64,000 nucleotides of DNA from Winslowiella toletana (GTDB lineage: Bacteria > Pseudomonadota > Gammaproteobacteria > Enterobacterales > Enterobacteriaceae): the NCBI RefSeq assembly GCF_017875465.1, contig NZ_JAGGMQ010000001.1:4340001-4404000 (forward strand), written 5' to 3'. Below the pieces are notes generated by a model. The model had not been told where the DNA came from. It made no database searches and worked only from the letters and a program-made list of their open reading frames with translations. Below, in pieces: positions 8,450-18,456 of the stretch. The first letter of the stretch is position 1; every line of letters starts with the position of its first letter. The position numbers and the translations under genes are program-made.

Positions 8450-9022
8450 TCATATTGGCAAATTTCCCGATGCTTTAGTGATAAATCTCCTCCCGGTGAA
8501 ACTTTCAATTAACTGCTCTCCTGCCAGCCATTCACCGTAGCCTGCAGCGGTATGAATATGACCTGCGCCTGGAATTACCTCTATTTCACTTCCCCATACA
8601 GAGGCCAGTTTATGTGCTCTTATTAATGAGAGGTGCTCATCGTTGTCACTGCAAATCAGCAGAGAAGCGAGCGGGATATTTCCATCAGGCAGTGGCCTCT
8701 GCTGCTGGATTTCCTGCAGCGCTGTCTGTGCGTCAACGTCGGCCGGGGCGACCATCACTGCGGCCTTGACCTTTTCACTGCTGCAGGATGCCGCCCATTG
8801 CGCGACGGTCACCGCTCCGCAACTATGACCGAGCAGCACGATATCACCTGCGGTATGGGCAATCGCACTATTCAGACGTTCAGTCCATGCCTGGCGGCAG
8901 GGGTGATGCCAGTCATCTTGCACAACGCGAGTGACATTGGTGTATTTCCGTTCGAGGTAAGACTGCCAGTGTTCTGGTCCCGAATTGGTATAACCCGGGA
9001 CCAGCAGATAAGTTGTTTTCAT
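8450..9022 (-). CDS. RBBP9/YdeN-family alpha/beta hydrolase
   Basis: A 190-residue small serine hydrolase. The strand-turn LLVPGYTNSGPEHWQSYLE opens the domain in the RBBP9/YdeN manner; the nucleophile elbow is GHSCGA with Ser67. The acid is within ICSDNDEH (D126/D128) and the catalytic His is in GAGHIHTAAGYGEW (about 155). It starts 2 bases after the stop of the carbonic anhydrase gene, so it is the second gene of a two-gene minus-strand operon. Substrate unknown. Confidence 0.88.
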   Translation of the reverse strand: MKTTYLLVPGYTNSGPEHWQSYLERKYTNVTRVVQDDWHHPCRQAWTERLNSAIAHTAGDIVLLGHSCGAVTVAQWAASCSSEKVKAAVMVAPADVDAQTALQEIQQQRPLPDGNIPLASLLICSDNDEHLSLIRAHKLASVWGSEIEVIPGAGHIHTAAGYGEWLAGEQLIESFTGRRFITKASGNLPI

Positions 9023-9024
9023 GT

Positions 9025-9660
9025 TTACTCGAAGCAGACATCCGGGTTTTCGGACAGGGAGACAAACTGTTTGCTATTTTTATCGAGCGCACGAACCCCG
9101 CCGCTTTCAATGTCGTACACCCAGCCATGCAGGCGCAGGGCATTATTCCGCAATCCGACGGCGACAGAAGGGTGGGTTTTGATATTGTTTAACTGTGCAA
9201 TGACATTCTCCTGCACCATCGCATTAACTTTTTCGTCTTCACTGGCATAGGTTTTCTTTTCAACCACGGCTTTAGCCGCATCAGCATAGTGCAACCAGTG
9301 AGCCACTGCGGGCATAGGGTCAAGACACTGGCAGGAAGCAATCGCTTTCATCGCGCCACAGTTAGAGTGGCCGCATATCACAATGTCGGTTACCCCTAAT
9401 GCTACAACGGCATATTCGATGGTCGCGGATACACCACCTGGTTCCGGACCGAAAGAAGGCACGATATTGCCGGCGTTGCGAATAACAAACAGCTGACCCG
9501 GATCCTGTTGCGTAACAAGTTCCGGGACGAGGCGACTGTCTGAACAGGAGATAAATAAGGCTTTTGGATTTTGGCTGGAAGCCAGACTACGAAATAGCTC
9601 TTTTTGCTGGGGGAAGATGTCTTTCTGGAAGTTTAAAAAACCTTCAATAATATGTTTCAT
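9025..9660 (-). CDS. cynT: Beta-class carbonic anhydrase, CynT-like
   Basis: A 211-residue beta-carbonic anhydrase (CO2 hydration, zinc). Ligands are visible: Cys39 and Asp41-Arg43 in [11 protein letters not shown], His98 and Cys101 in CGHSNCGAM. Overall similarity to E. coli CynT is high (DGFLKFQ-like start, [28 protein letters not shown]). In E. coli cynT is in the cyanase operon; here there is no cynS or cynX, and the partner is an alpha/beta hydrolase, so a general bicarbonate-supply role is more likely. The symbol reflects sequence similarity only. Confidence 0.88.
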   Translation of the reverse strand: MKHIIEGFLNFQKDIFPQQKELFRSLASSQNPKALFISCSDSRLVPELVTQQDPGQLFVIRNAGNIVPSFGPEPGGVSATIEYAVVALGVTDIVICGHSNCGAMKAIASCQCLDPMPAVAHWLHYADAAKAVVEKKTYASEDEKVNAMVQENVIAQLNNIKTHPSVAVGLRNNALRLHGWVYDIESGGVRALDKNSKQFVSLSENPDVCFE

Positions 9661-9881
9661 AACGGCAACTTTTCCTCGCTTCAGAGCATAAATTAAATTT
9701 CATTATTGCACCGTCATCACGGCAGGTTCAACTGGCTTAATGTCAGGAAGTGTCTGTGATGAAGGGAACAAGCTCCCAGCCGGGGCCACAGACCTGACAG
9801 ATTCAGGTTCGGAATGAGGGGAAATGTTAACTCCCTCGTCATATAGCGTGCAAAATAGCGGTTAAAAGTTAACGGCGCTGA

Positions 9882-10445
9882 TTGTATTATAATCTTCCCG
9901 CTGTTTTTTATCATGGCGTGACCAGCCCTTACCCATATTCCATGAATTGGCTGCAGGCCTTCGACGATCCTGAACGGGCCGCCCGGATTTATGGCAGTGA
10001 TTTCCCGCTGGTGGATATCACGGTGATCCCCGACGAGGAGATCATGACGCATCGCAGCGTGGCGCTGCTGGAATATTTGCATAAACACAGCCGCCAGCGC
10101 GATCTGATGCTAATGCTGGAGCCACTGGCAACGATGATTAATGGCAATTACACTACAAAGGATCAACTGATTGCGGCCGTAAATTACATGCTGCAGGTTG
10201 GGGAAACAGCCGATCCGCAATCATTTATGCGCGCGCTGGCACAGCGCACGGGTCAATATGAGGAACTGATGATGACAGCTGCAGAAAAGCTTAAGCAGGA
10301 AGGTCTGGAAAAAGGTCTGGAGAAAGGGCGAATGGAAGGGATCATTGAGGTTGCCCGTAAAATGCTTTCTGAAGGTCTGGAACCCGCGAGTATTATGAAA
10401 ATGACTGGCCTGACGGCAGAAGAGCTGAATCTTCTTCACCATTAG
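9882..10445 (+). pseudogene. Rpn-family (PD-(D/E)XK, YhgA-like) nuclease, N-terminally truncated
   Basis: The frame opens at 9882 with NLPAVFYHGVTSPYPYSMNWLQAFDDP, which in intact Rpn/YhgA proteins (about 300 residues) lies after roughly 110 residues of nuclease core. The N-terminal catalytic part is absent, and a stop precedes the frame. The remaining portion is well conserved: DFPLVDITVIPDEEIMTHR, a charged repeat EGLEKGLEKGRMEG and the C-terminal family tail ISMLSEGLEPASIMKMTGL-like helix-turn-helix ending TAEELNLL. It is most likely a degraded recombination-promoting nuclease of transposon-like ancestry. Confidence 0.75.
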
Positions 10446-10604
10446 TGCGTGAGCGGACGTGATTGCCGCCAGTGCATGATTACTCATGCCGGGCAGAGTA
10501 GCGGCGCAATAACGTTTATCAGATGCTGATGAATGGCTGGCGCTGAGTTCATCCTGGTTCCTGGATAAAAAATATGGAACACCCTGCGCCAGCCAATTTG
10601 CCAG

Positions 10605-11471
10605 TTATGGCAGTTTCAAATTAGTTAAATAATCATATTGGATGCGTGTCAGATTGAGCTGAGTCTGGTTGAAATAAACGCCGATAAAGTTATCTCCTTG
10701 ACCGACAATATCAATACGGTCAATCTGATTACTGTAGGCTAACTGGCGTAATATTTGCTGAATTTGCGTGGCATCGTTGGCTGGAATACCATTCTCAATG
10801 GTGGTTTTTTGTTCAAAAGAAACCGGGTTATTGCTTTCTAAGTCAGGCTTAAAATTCATCAGTTTTTTAAAAACGTCATTGCGGAACTCGCCAAAAGCGT
10901 TATAGGTGGTATTAAACGTCTCAGCCAGTTTTTTGATATGCGCCGCCATCTGATTTACTGAAGCTGCGCGGGTGGTGACATAGTGTGTTCCCAGGCCAGA
11001 GGCAACAAGTGCGCCCAGCTGCGCCAGACCTCTGCCAACAACGCTACCTGCACCGGCTGGCGCTCCCGCCAGGACTCCCGTGAAAAGGGATCCACCAATG
11101 AAACCGGTTACGAGTTTCGACATATTATCCAGATACTGAACACGAACGCCTTGTCGCCAGTTGGTGCCGGGGACAGTGGCCGAAATGCGGTTATCTATCT
11201 GTTCAATTCTTCCTGTCGGACGTCTTCTCCCCAGCTCAGGATCTGTTGAAGCATAGTTGCGGTTGTTTTCATCCTTGTATTTATTCAGCGTTAACGCGAT
11301 CTGGCTGGTTTCCATTTGCGACAGCGCGGAGAGATCGCCGGGCGACATGGTTCTGACAAGAATCAGCGCTTCATTCAGAACCTGTTGCGGTAAAAAGCAG
11401 GCTGACACACTGGGATTCAATTCGGGTTGTGTGGTAAGCCCTGCGATTTCATGTGATTTAGGAAATGCCAT
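10605..11471 (-). CDS. Hcp-linked glycine-rich protein, candidate T6SS cargo
   Basis: A 288-residue protein I cannot assign to a named family. It starts 36 bases after the hcp stop, with GAGG 5-6 bases before ATG, so it is in an hcp operon. Residues ~120-165 form a hydrophobic glycine/alanine-rich stretch (LVTGFIGGSLFTGVLAGAPA, then GAGSVVGRGLAQLGALVASG) typical of glycine-zipper or membrane-inserting segments, flanked by soluble helical regions. The last ~70 residues look like a separate small alpha/beta domain (IDRIDIVGQGDNFIGVYFN). No cognate immunity-like ORF follows: the next gene is a convergent Rpn fragment. An Hcp-delivered effector is inferred from position only. Confidence 0.6.
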   Translation of the reverse strand: MAFPKSHEIAGLTTQPELNPSVSACFLPQQVLNEALILVRTMSPGDLSALSQMETSQIALTLNKYKDENNRNYASTDPELGRRRPTGRIEQIDNRISATVPGTNWRQGVRVQYLDNMSKLVTGFIGGSLFTGVLAGAPAGAGSVVGRGLAQLGALVASGLGTHYVTTRAASVNQMAAHIKKLAETFNTTYNAFGEFRNDVFKKLMNFKPDLESNNPVSFEQKTTIENGIPANDATQIQQILRQLAYSNQIDRIDIVGQGDNFIGVYFNQTQLNLTRIQYDYLTNLKLP

Positions 11472-11507
11472 AAAGTCCTCATCATTAAGATACGCTGCGT
11501 ACCAGGG

Positions 11508-11990
11508 TTAGCTTGCTTTGTTCTGTTTTATATCCCAGCCCATCTGTACGGAAGCACCTCTGTTGCCCTTATCTGATTGCTCCCAGTATTCCGTCGATAC
11601 TTTAGCTGCCTGAAAGGAATACTCCATACCGAGCGTGGATCCGTGTTTAACCCCGATAAAATCAGTATGTGTCACCAGCACATCTTCCAGGGTGATAAGG
11701 GTGTACTCCACTTCCTGACCGCCTGCTTTGCATACCGACAACTGAACTTTTGGCAGATGTTTACCGGCCGAACAGTATTGCAGTAATGTTGGGGTGGTCT
11801 TGTCGATGAGCGCCTGCACGCTGAGATCGCCGAAGTTTACTTTACCTGCGCCGCCTCCGCCGCCAACGGCCATATTACCAGGTTGCTGCGCACTCCAGCT
11901 GAACGAGTAGACATCGATCCATTTTTTATGATTCGCGTTTTGCGATTCACCCTCGATACCCTCAACTTTCAAAAACATATCTGTCGCCAT
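11508..11990 (-). CDS. hcp: Type VI secretion system tube protein Hcp
   Basis: A 160-residue Hcp. Recognisable features are the start MFLKVEGIEGESQNANHKKW, the segment VYSFSWSAQQPG, the GGGGAGKVNFGDLSVQALID loop block, and a C-terminal EYSFQAAKVSTEYWEQ region. Hcp hexamers stack into the T6SS tube and carry small effectors in their lumen. No other T6SS core gene is in the window, so this is an orphan hcp island with one downstream gene; it must be served by a secretion system encoded elsewhere if functional. Confidence 0.95.
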   Translation of the reverse strand: MATDMFLKVEGIEGESQNANHKKWIDVYSFSWSAQQPGNMAVGGGGGAGKVNFGDLSVQALIDKTTPTLLQYCSAGKHLPKVQLSVCKAGGQEVEYTLITLEDVLVTHTDFIGVKHGSTLGMEYSFQAAKVSTEYWEQSDKGNRGASVQMGWDIKQNKAS

Positions 11991-12211
11991 GGCCTGATTC
12001 CCGGTTTTTCTTTATGAGAGAGATGCGAATTGATATAGCCCACACACATTAGTAAAATTTAACATAGCAACATGTCAATAAATTAACCGGATTGGAGTAT
12101 TTATTGGGATGATTCTGAAAGTGTCTGGCGCGTTCTGGTGGGGGGCGCTGATAAAGGGAGGCTGAAGACCAGTGAGGCCTGACAGGCGAGTCGTGTTTCA
12201 CGCATTACGTT

Positions 12212-13132
12212 TTAAGGTATTCCCCGCGACTCGCCAGGCATTCTGAATCTGGCCGCATCCCGCACCGGCGGCATACCATACAAACGGGCATATTCACGAC
12301 TGAACTGTGATGCGCTTTCATAACCCACCGAAAAGGCGATGGAGGCAGCATCTCTCGGTTCGAACAGCAGTAACCAGCGCGCCCTTATCAGGCGCAATTG
12401 CTTCTGGTATTGAATCGGCGTCATGGTGGTGATGGATTTGAAGTGGCGATAGAAGGTGGCGACGCTCATATCTGCCATGGCCGCAAGTTGCTCAACGCGA
12501 AAGGGCTCGGTGTAATGCTCGCGGATCCAGTAGATGGCGCGGCGTATCTGTGACAAATGCCCGTCCGGACGCGCGATCTCACGCAGCATATCGCCAGACG
12601 GCCCCTGCAGAACCCTGAACAGAATTTCGCGTTCAATCATCGGCGCCAGCACTGCGACTTCTGCTGGCCGCTCCATCAGCCTCATCATGCGCAACCAGGC
12701 GTCGAGCAGTTCAGGCGTCGCGTCAGCGGCGGAAAAACAACAGCTGTTTTGCCGCTGTTTAAACCCAATATCTCCAGCCAGCAACGAGGTAATCATGCCT
12801 GGATCCAGAGCCAGACTGATAGCCAGAAAAGGCAGATCTGTCCCCGCGGGATAAATCTCCCCGGTTGCGGGCACGTCAACCGGCACCACGAAGTAACTCG
12901 CTGCGGCATAGTCAAAAAACTGCTCGCCAATCGACAGGGTCTTTCTGCCCTGTAGCACCAGATGCAGCATTGGCTGATAAACCTGGTTCGCACAGGCTTC
13001 GGCTCTGACCATCGTCACGCGTGGAATTCCGGTTTCAGTCCAGCGGTTATCAGCGCGCATCACGAGAGAGCGCAACTCATTCATAGCAGTATTCATGCCA
13101 TCGAGCATAAGTCTGAACCGATGGCAAAACAA
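12212..13132 (-). CDS. AraC-family transcriptional regulator
   Basis: A 306-residue regulator with an AraC_N cupin-like sensor domain (HLVLQGRKTLSIGEQFFDYAA at about 57-77; FVVPVDVPATGEI) and a C-terminal double helix-turn-helix (residues ~195-295: FRVEQLAAMADMSVATFYRH and DAASIAFSVGYESASQFSRE). Several ATGs lie at the start (residues 1, 9, 13, 17); no ribosome-binding site decides between them, and the true N-terminus may be 8-16 residues shorter. It is divergent from an SDR gene (13289), the usual arrangement for AraC_N-type regulators controlling an oxidoreductase. Confidence 0.9.
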   Translation of the reverse strand: MFCHRFRLMLDGMNTAMNELRSLVMRADNRWTETGIPRVTMVRAEACANQVYQPMLHLVLQGRKTLSIGEQFFDYAAASYFVVPVDVPATGEIYPAGTDLPFLAISLALDPGMITSLLAGDIGFKQRQNSCCFSAADATPELLDAWLRMMRLMERPAEVAVLAPMIEREILFRVLQGPSGDMLREIARPDGHLSQIRRAIYWIREHYTEPFRVEQLAAMADMSVATFYRHFKSITTMTPIQYQKQLRLIRARWLLLFEPRDAASIAFSVGYESASQFSREYARLYGMPPVRDAARFRMPGESRGIP

Positions 13133-13288
13133 GCAGGGTGAGAAGAACAGGCAAGGATTAGAGAAGAATGGGTACGTGTGCGGGACGCTGTTGCCCGGAT
13201 ACTGTTTGCAGGCGGAACAGGGAAATCAGCTTTGCTGATGACATGTCATTCTGCATAAAACATTCTCAATGCCATTAAGGGTAACAAA

Positions 13289-14038
13289 ATGAAATTAGAT
13301 GGAAAAATTGCGCTGGTCACTGGCGCCTCCAAAGGCATCGGCGCTGGTATCGCCCGGGCATTAGGTGCGGCGGGTGCCATAGTGATAGTGAATTATGTAT
13401 CAGGCAAAGATGACGCCGGAGCGGTTGTTGCGCAGATCCACGCACAGGGCGGAAAAGCTACCAGCATTCAGGCCGATATGAGTCAGGCCGCTGATGTTAC
13501 ACGCCTGTTTGACACGGTCAGGAGAGACTTCGGGACGCTGGATATTCTGGTAAACAATGCGGGTGTCGCAATATTTCAGATGATTGAAGCGCTTACTGAG
13601 GAAGCATTTCATCAGCAATTTAATGTCAATGTGCTGGGGTATCTGCTGGCGACCCGTGAAGCAGTAAAACTGTTTGGCCCACAGGGTAGCATCATTAACA
13701 TCAGCTCGATCCTCAGCACCGACCCATATCTGGCATCGAGTGTGTATTCGGCGACCAAAGGTGCGGTGGATACGCTGACTTTCGCATTGGCCAGAGAACT
13801 TGGGCCACGCGGAATCCGAGTTAACTCTGTACTGCCCGGCCACACCAATACGCCAGGCACTGACGGTAATTTTGCCGGGGAGCTGGGAGAGAAACTTATC
13901 GCTGGCACCCCTCTGGGGCGTTTTGGTGAACCAGAGGATATTGCCCCGGTTGTGGTATTTTTAGCCTCCGACGATGCACATTGGGTAACCGGAGAATCTC
14001 TGCGGGTGTCAGGCGGCGTGCGCGGCGTAGGTTACTGA
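13289..14038 (+). CDS. Short-chain dehydrogenase/reductase (SDR)
   Basis: A 249-residue classical SDR: cofactor motif TGASKGIGAG (about 11-20), NNAG at ~88, catalytic Ser in INISSIL, and Tyr-Lys in YSATKG, with the C-terminal FLASDDAHWVTGESLRVSGG. The residue after the second strand (NYVSGKDD) does not firmly indicate NADP preference. It is divergent from the AraC regulator with a 156-base shared control region. The product resembles FabG-like or glucose-dehydrogenase-like reductases; substrate unknown. Confidence 0.9.
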   Translation: MKLDGKIALVTGASKGIGAGIARALGAAGAIVIVNYVSGKDDAGAVVAQIHAQGGKATSIQADMSQAADVTRLFDTVRRDFGTLDILVNNAGVAIFQMIEALTEEAFHQQFNVNVLGYLLATREAVKLFGPQGSIINISSILSTDPYLASSVYSATKGAVDTLTFALARELGPRGIRVNSVLPGHTNTPGTDGNFAGELGEKLIAGTPLGRFGEPEDIAPVVVFLASDDAHWVTGESLRVSGGVRGVGY

Positions 14039-14058
14039 CTTCTGCTGCAGCAGTGAAG

Positions 14059-14083
14059 CGGGGAAGAGAGCAACCCTTCCCCG
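14059..14083. terminator. Hairpin between convergent SDR and katG
   Basis: CGGGGAAG, 9-base loop, CTTCCCCG: a perfect 8-bp stem between the two convergent stops; no T-run on either side, so efficiency is uncertain. Confidence 0.5.
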
Positions 14084-14092
14084 GAGATCGCA

Positions 14093-16279
<2,187 letters not shown>

Positions 16280-16454
16280 TTATTTGTTTCTCGATTAACG
16301 ATAAGCCTCTGCCTTAATAACTCATACCTGAATTAATCTACAGATTTGATAGCTGTTTCCTTTCAATCTCGGCTTTCAGGTGGATCTTATGACGGCTGGC
16401 GTGCAGGGGAGGGAAAACACCGGCGGGAAGCCCGCCGGGAGATTAGCTGAGGAA

Positions 16455-17966
16455 TCAGAACATCATCACCATCCATGGATAAGCAATCAGCATCATTGAG
16501 CACAGGAAGATAGCGCCGAAGATGGTGCCCAGTCGCCAGTAGTCTTTCGTCGGCAGGTAGCCACTGCCGTAGTAAATCGGGCTGGGACCAGTGCCGTAAG
16601 GGGTAATAATCCCCATCACCCCCAGTGAAGTGACCATCATCAGGCAAAACACCGGCATATTGATGCCCGGTATGGACGCGGCAATGGTCAGCATGGCTGG
16701 CAACAGCGCGGTGGTATGCGCGGTGGTACTGGCAAACAGATAGTGCAACAGGAAGAAGGCGATCATCAACACCACCGCCGAAACTTGCGGGTCGTAACCC
16801 TGCAGCAGTACGCCGCCCTGTTTACCCAACCAGGCGATAAAGCCGACGCGCGCCAGACCATCAGCCAGCGCTACCAGCGTCGCAAACCAGGCGAAGGTGT
16901 TCCAGGCGGGTTTATTACTGGTAATGTCATTCCAGTTCAGCACTCCGGTCCACAGCATCAGTACCACCACCAGCAGAGCCGCCATTGCCGGTTCGATCCA
17001 TGCGGTGGCAAAAATCCACATCATCAGCGCACAACAGACAAACAGCAGCAGCAGGATTTCGTGACGCGACAGCTTACCCAGTTTTTCAAGTTCACTACTG
17101 GCCCAGCGTGGCACTTCGTCATTAATTTTCACTTCCGGCGGATAGAACCAGTATGCCAGCAGAGGCATGGTGAGGATTAACAGCACACCAAGCGGCAGGA
17201 AGGCGAGAAACCAGGCTCCCCAGGAGATCTCAAAACCAATGATGCTTTTAACCAGCGCCAGCGCCAGCAGGTTTGGCGCCAGCGCCGATAGAAACATGGA
17301 ACTGGTGATACAGGCCGCGGTGATCGCCACCCACATCAGGTAAGAGCCAATTCTGCGTGCGCTGGGATCGTTAGGTTTGGAGTCATACAGCGGCGGCAGG
17401 TTGGCAATGATCGGGTAGATGGTGCCCCCGCTGCGCGCCGTGTTGGACGGTGTGAAGGGAGCCAGCAACAGATCGGCGAAGGTAATGGCATAGCCCAGCG
17501 TCAGGCTACGACGGCCAAGATATTTCACCAGAATCAGCGCCAGACGGCGGCCGAACTGTGTTTTGTCATAACCGGCAGCAAACATAAAGGCACCGAAGAT
17601 CAGCCACACTGTCGAGTTGCCAAATCCACTTACCGCCCATTTGAATGCCTCGGTGGCAGCCTTAAATTTGGGGTTGGCCAGTTCTGCCGGACTGAAGAGT
17701 AACCACTGGCTGAATAGCGCAATCACTACCACGCCGGTCAGGCCAATCACCGCGCCGGGCAGGGGTTCGAAGATCAACCCGATAATCACGCCAGCAAAGA
17801 TGGCGAAGAAATGCCAGGCATAGGGCTCCAGTCCATCAGGCACCGGAACCAGCAGTAACAGTACGGCCACCAATACGGGCAGGAACAGCAATATCAGGCG
17901 TTTTTTTTGCCCCGCAGCGGCGGTCGCGGCCTTAGCGGGTTCACTAATCGTTGATATTTGTTTCAT
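16455..17966 (-). CDS. DASS-family divalent anion (dicarboxylate/citrate) transporter, CitT/TtdT-like
   Basis: A 503-residue transporter with 12-14 hydrophobic segments and the SNT/SNA-type substrate motifs of the family: FTPSNTARSGGTIYPI (about 172-187) and the second repeat HYLFASTTAHTTALLPAML. C-terminal TPYGTGPSPIYYGSGYLP is also typical. CitT/TtdT members exchange citrate, tartrate or 2-oxoglutarate for succinate. It is divergent from the three-domain fumarate-type reductase (18457), so import of an unsaturated dicarboxylate with export of the reduced product is a consistent model. Confidence 0.92.
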   Translation of the reverse strand: MKQISTISEPAKAATAAAGQKKRLILLFLPVLVAVLLLLVPVPDGLEPYAWHFFAIFAGVIIGLIFEPLPGAVIGLTGVVVIALFSQWLLFSPAELANPKFKAATEAFKWAVSGFGNSTVWLIFGAFMFAAGYDKTQFGRRLALILVKYLGRRSLTLGYAITFADLLLAPFTPSNTARSGGTIYPIIANLPPLYDSKPNDPSARRIGSYLMWVAITAACITSSMFLSALAPNLLALALVKSIIGFEISWGAWFLAFLPLGVLLILTMPLLAYWFYPPEVKINDEVPRWASSELEKLGKLSRHEILLLLFVCCALMMWIFATAWIEPAMAALLVVVLMLWTGVLNWNDITSNKPAWNTFAWFATLVALADGLARVGFIAWLGKQGGVLLQGYDPQVSAVVLMIAFFLLHYLFASTTAHTTALLPAMLTIAASIPGINMPVFCLMMVTSLGVMGIITPYGTGPSPIYYGSGYLPTKDYWRLGTIFGAIFLCSMMLIAYPWMVMMF

Positions 17967-18456
17967 AGTATTTGTCTGTAAATGATGGAGGATATGTTTG
18001 ACGCTCCGCTGTTCTGGAAACGCATTTGATTATTTCTCTGACTGTTTAACCATAACATCTGAAATATTTTTCTTACTGTTAAGGAGCGCACTTTTCTGTA
18101 TTTACCCAGCGACAATAAAGCTGCAGGCGATTTTTATCTGAAGCCTTTTTTAATCTTTGATGATAGTAGTTTTTTTGCTTAAAAAAGCCAATAATATTTT
18201 TAACTATATGATAAATATATATTTATTTTTCATGTAAATGAAGGGTTGCTTTTTGTTGTATCTTGATTAACAATTTATGAGATTCTTGATTTATTCAATA
18301 ATAAAACTCACCATTTGTTAAAATCAATCAATAAATAATGTCATTATGCAAGTGAAAAGTTCGAGGTATTAGTAGAATAATCCCGGCCTCTTTACTCAAT
18401 GGTATTTACGCGCCCGCGCAAGCAATAAAGACTTTTCAATTTTGGAGTTGATCAAC
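17967..18456. other. AT-rich divergent control region between DASS transporter and reductase
   Basis: 490 bases without a gene, markedly AT-rich from about 18140 to 18345. It holds the divergent promoters. A weak FNR-like word, TTTGT-TAAA-ATCAA (18314-18327), has one perfect half-site and one poor one; anaerobic control would fit the reductase but is not demonstrated. No convincing small ORF was seen. Confidence 0.5.

Noticed and set aside
9718..9830. Inverted words GTGTCTGTG / CACAGAC and GTCAGG / CTGAC near the carbonic anhydrase, considered as an insertion-sequence end
   Set aside because: Arms are short and mismatched, and no transposase or target duplication is seen.
18241..18330. Several TTGAT/ATCAA-like words considered as FNR sites before the enoate reductase
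   Set aside because: Only one has the right 14-base spacing (18314) and its left half matches poorly; AT-rich DNA gives such words by chance.
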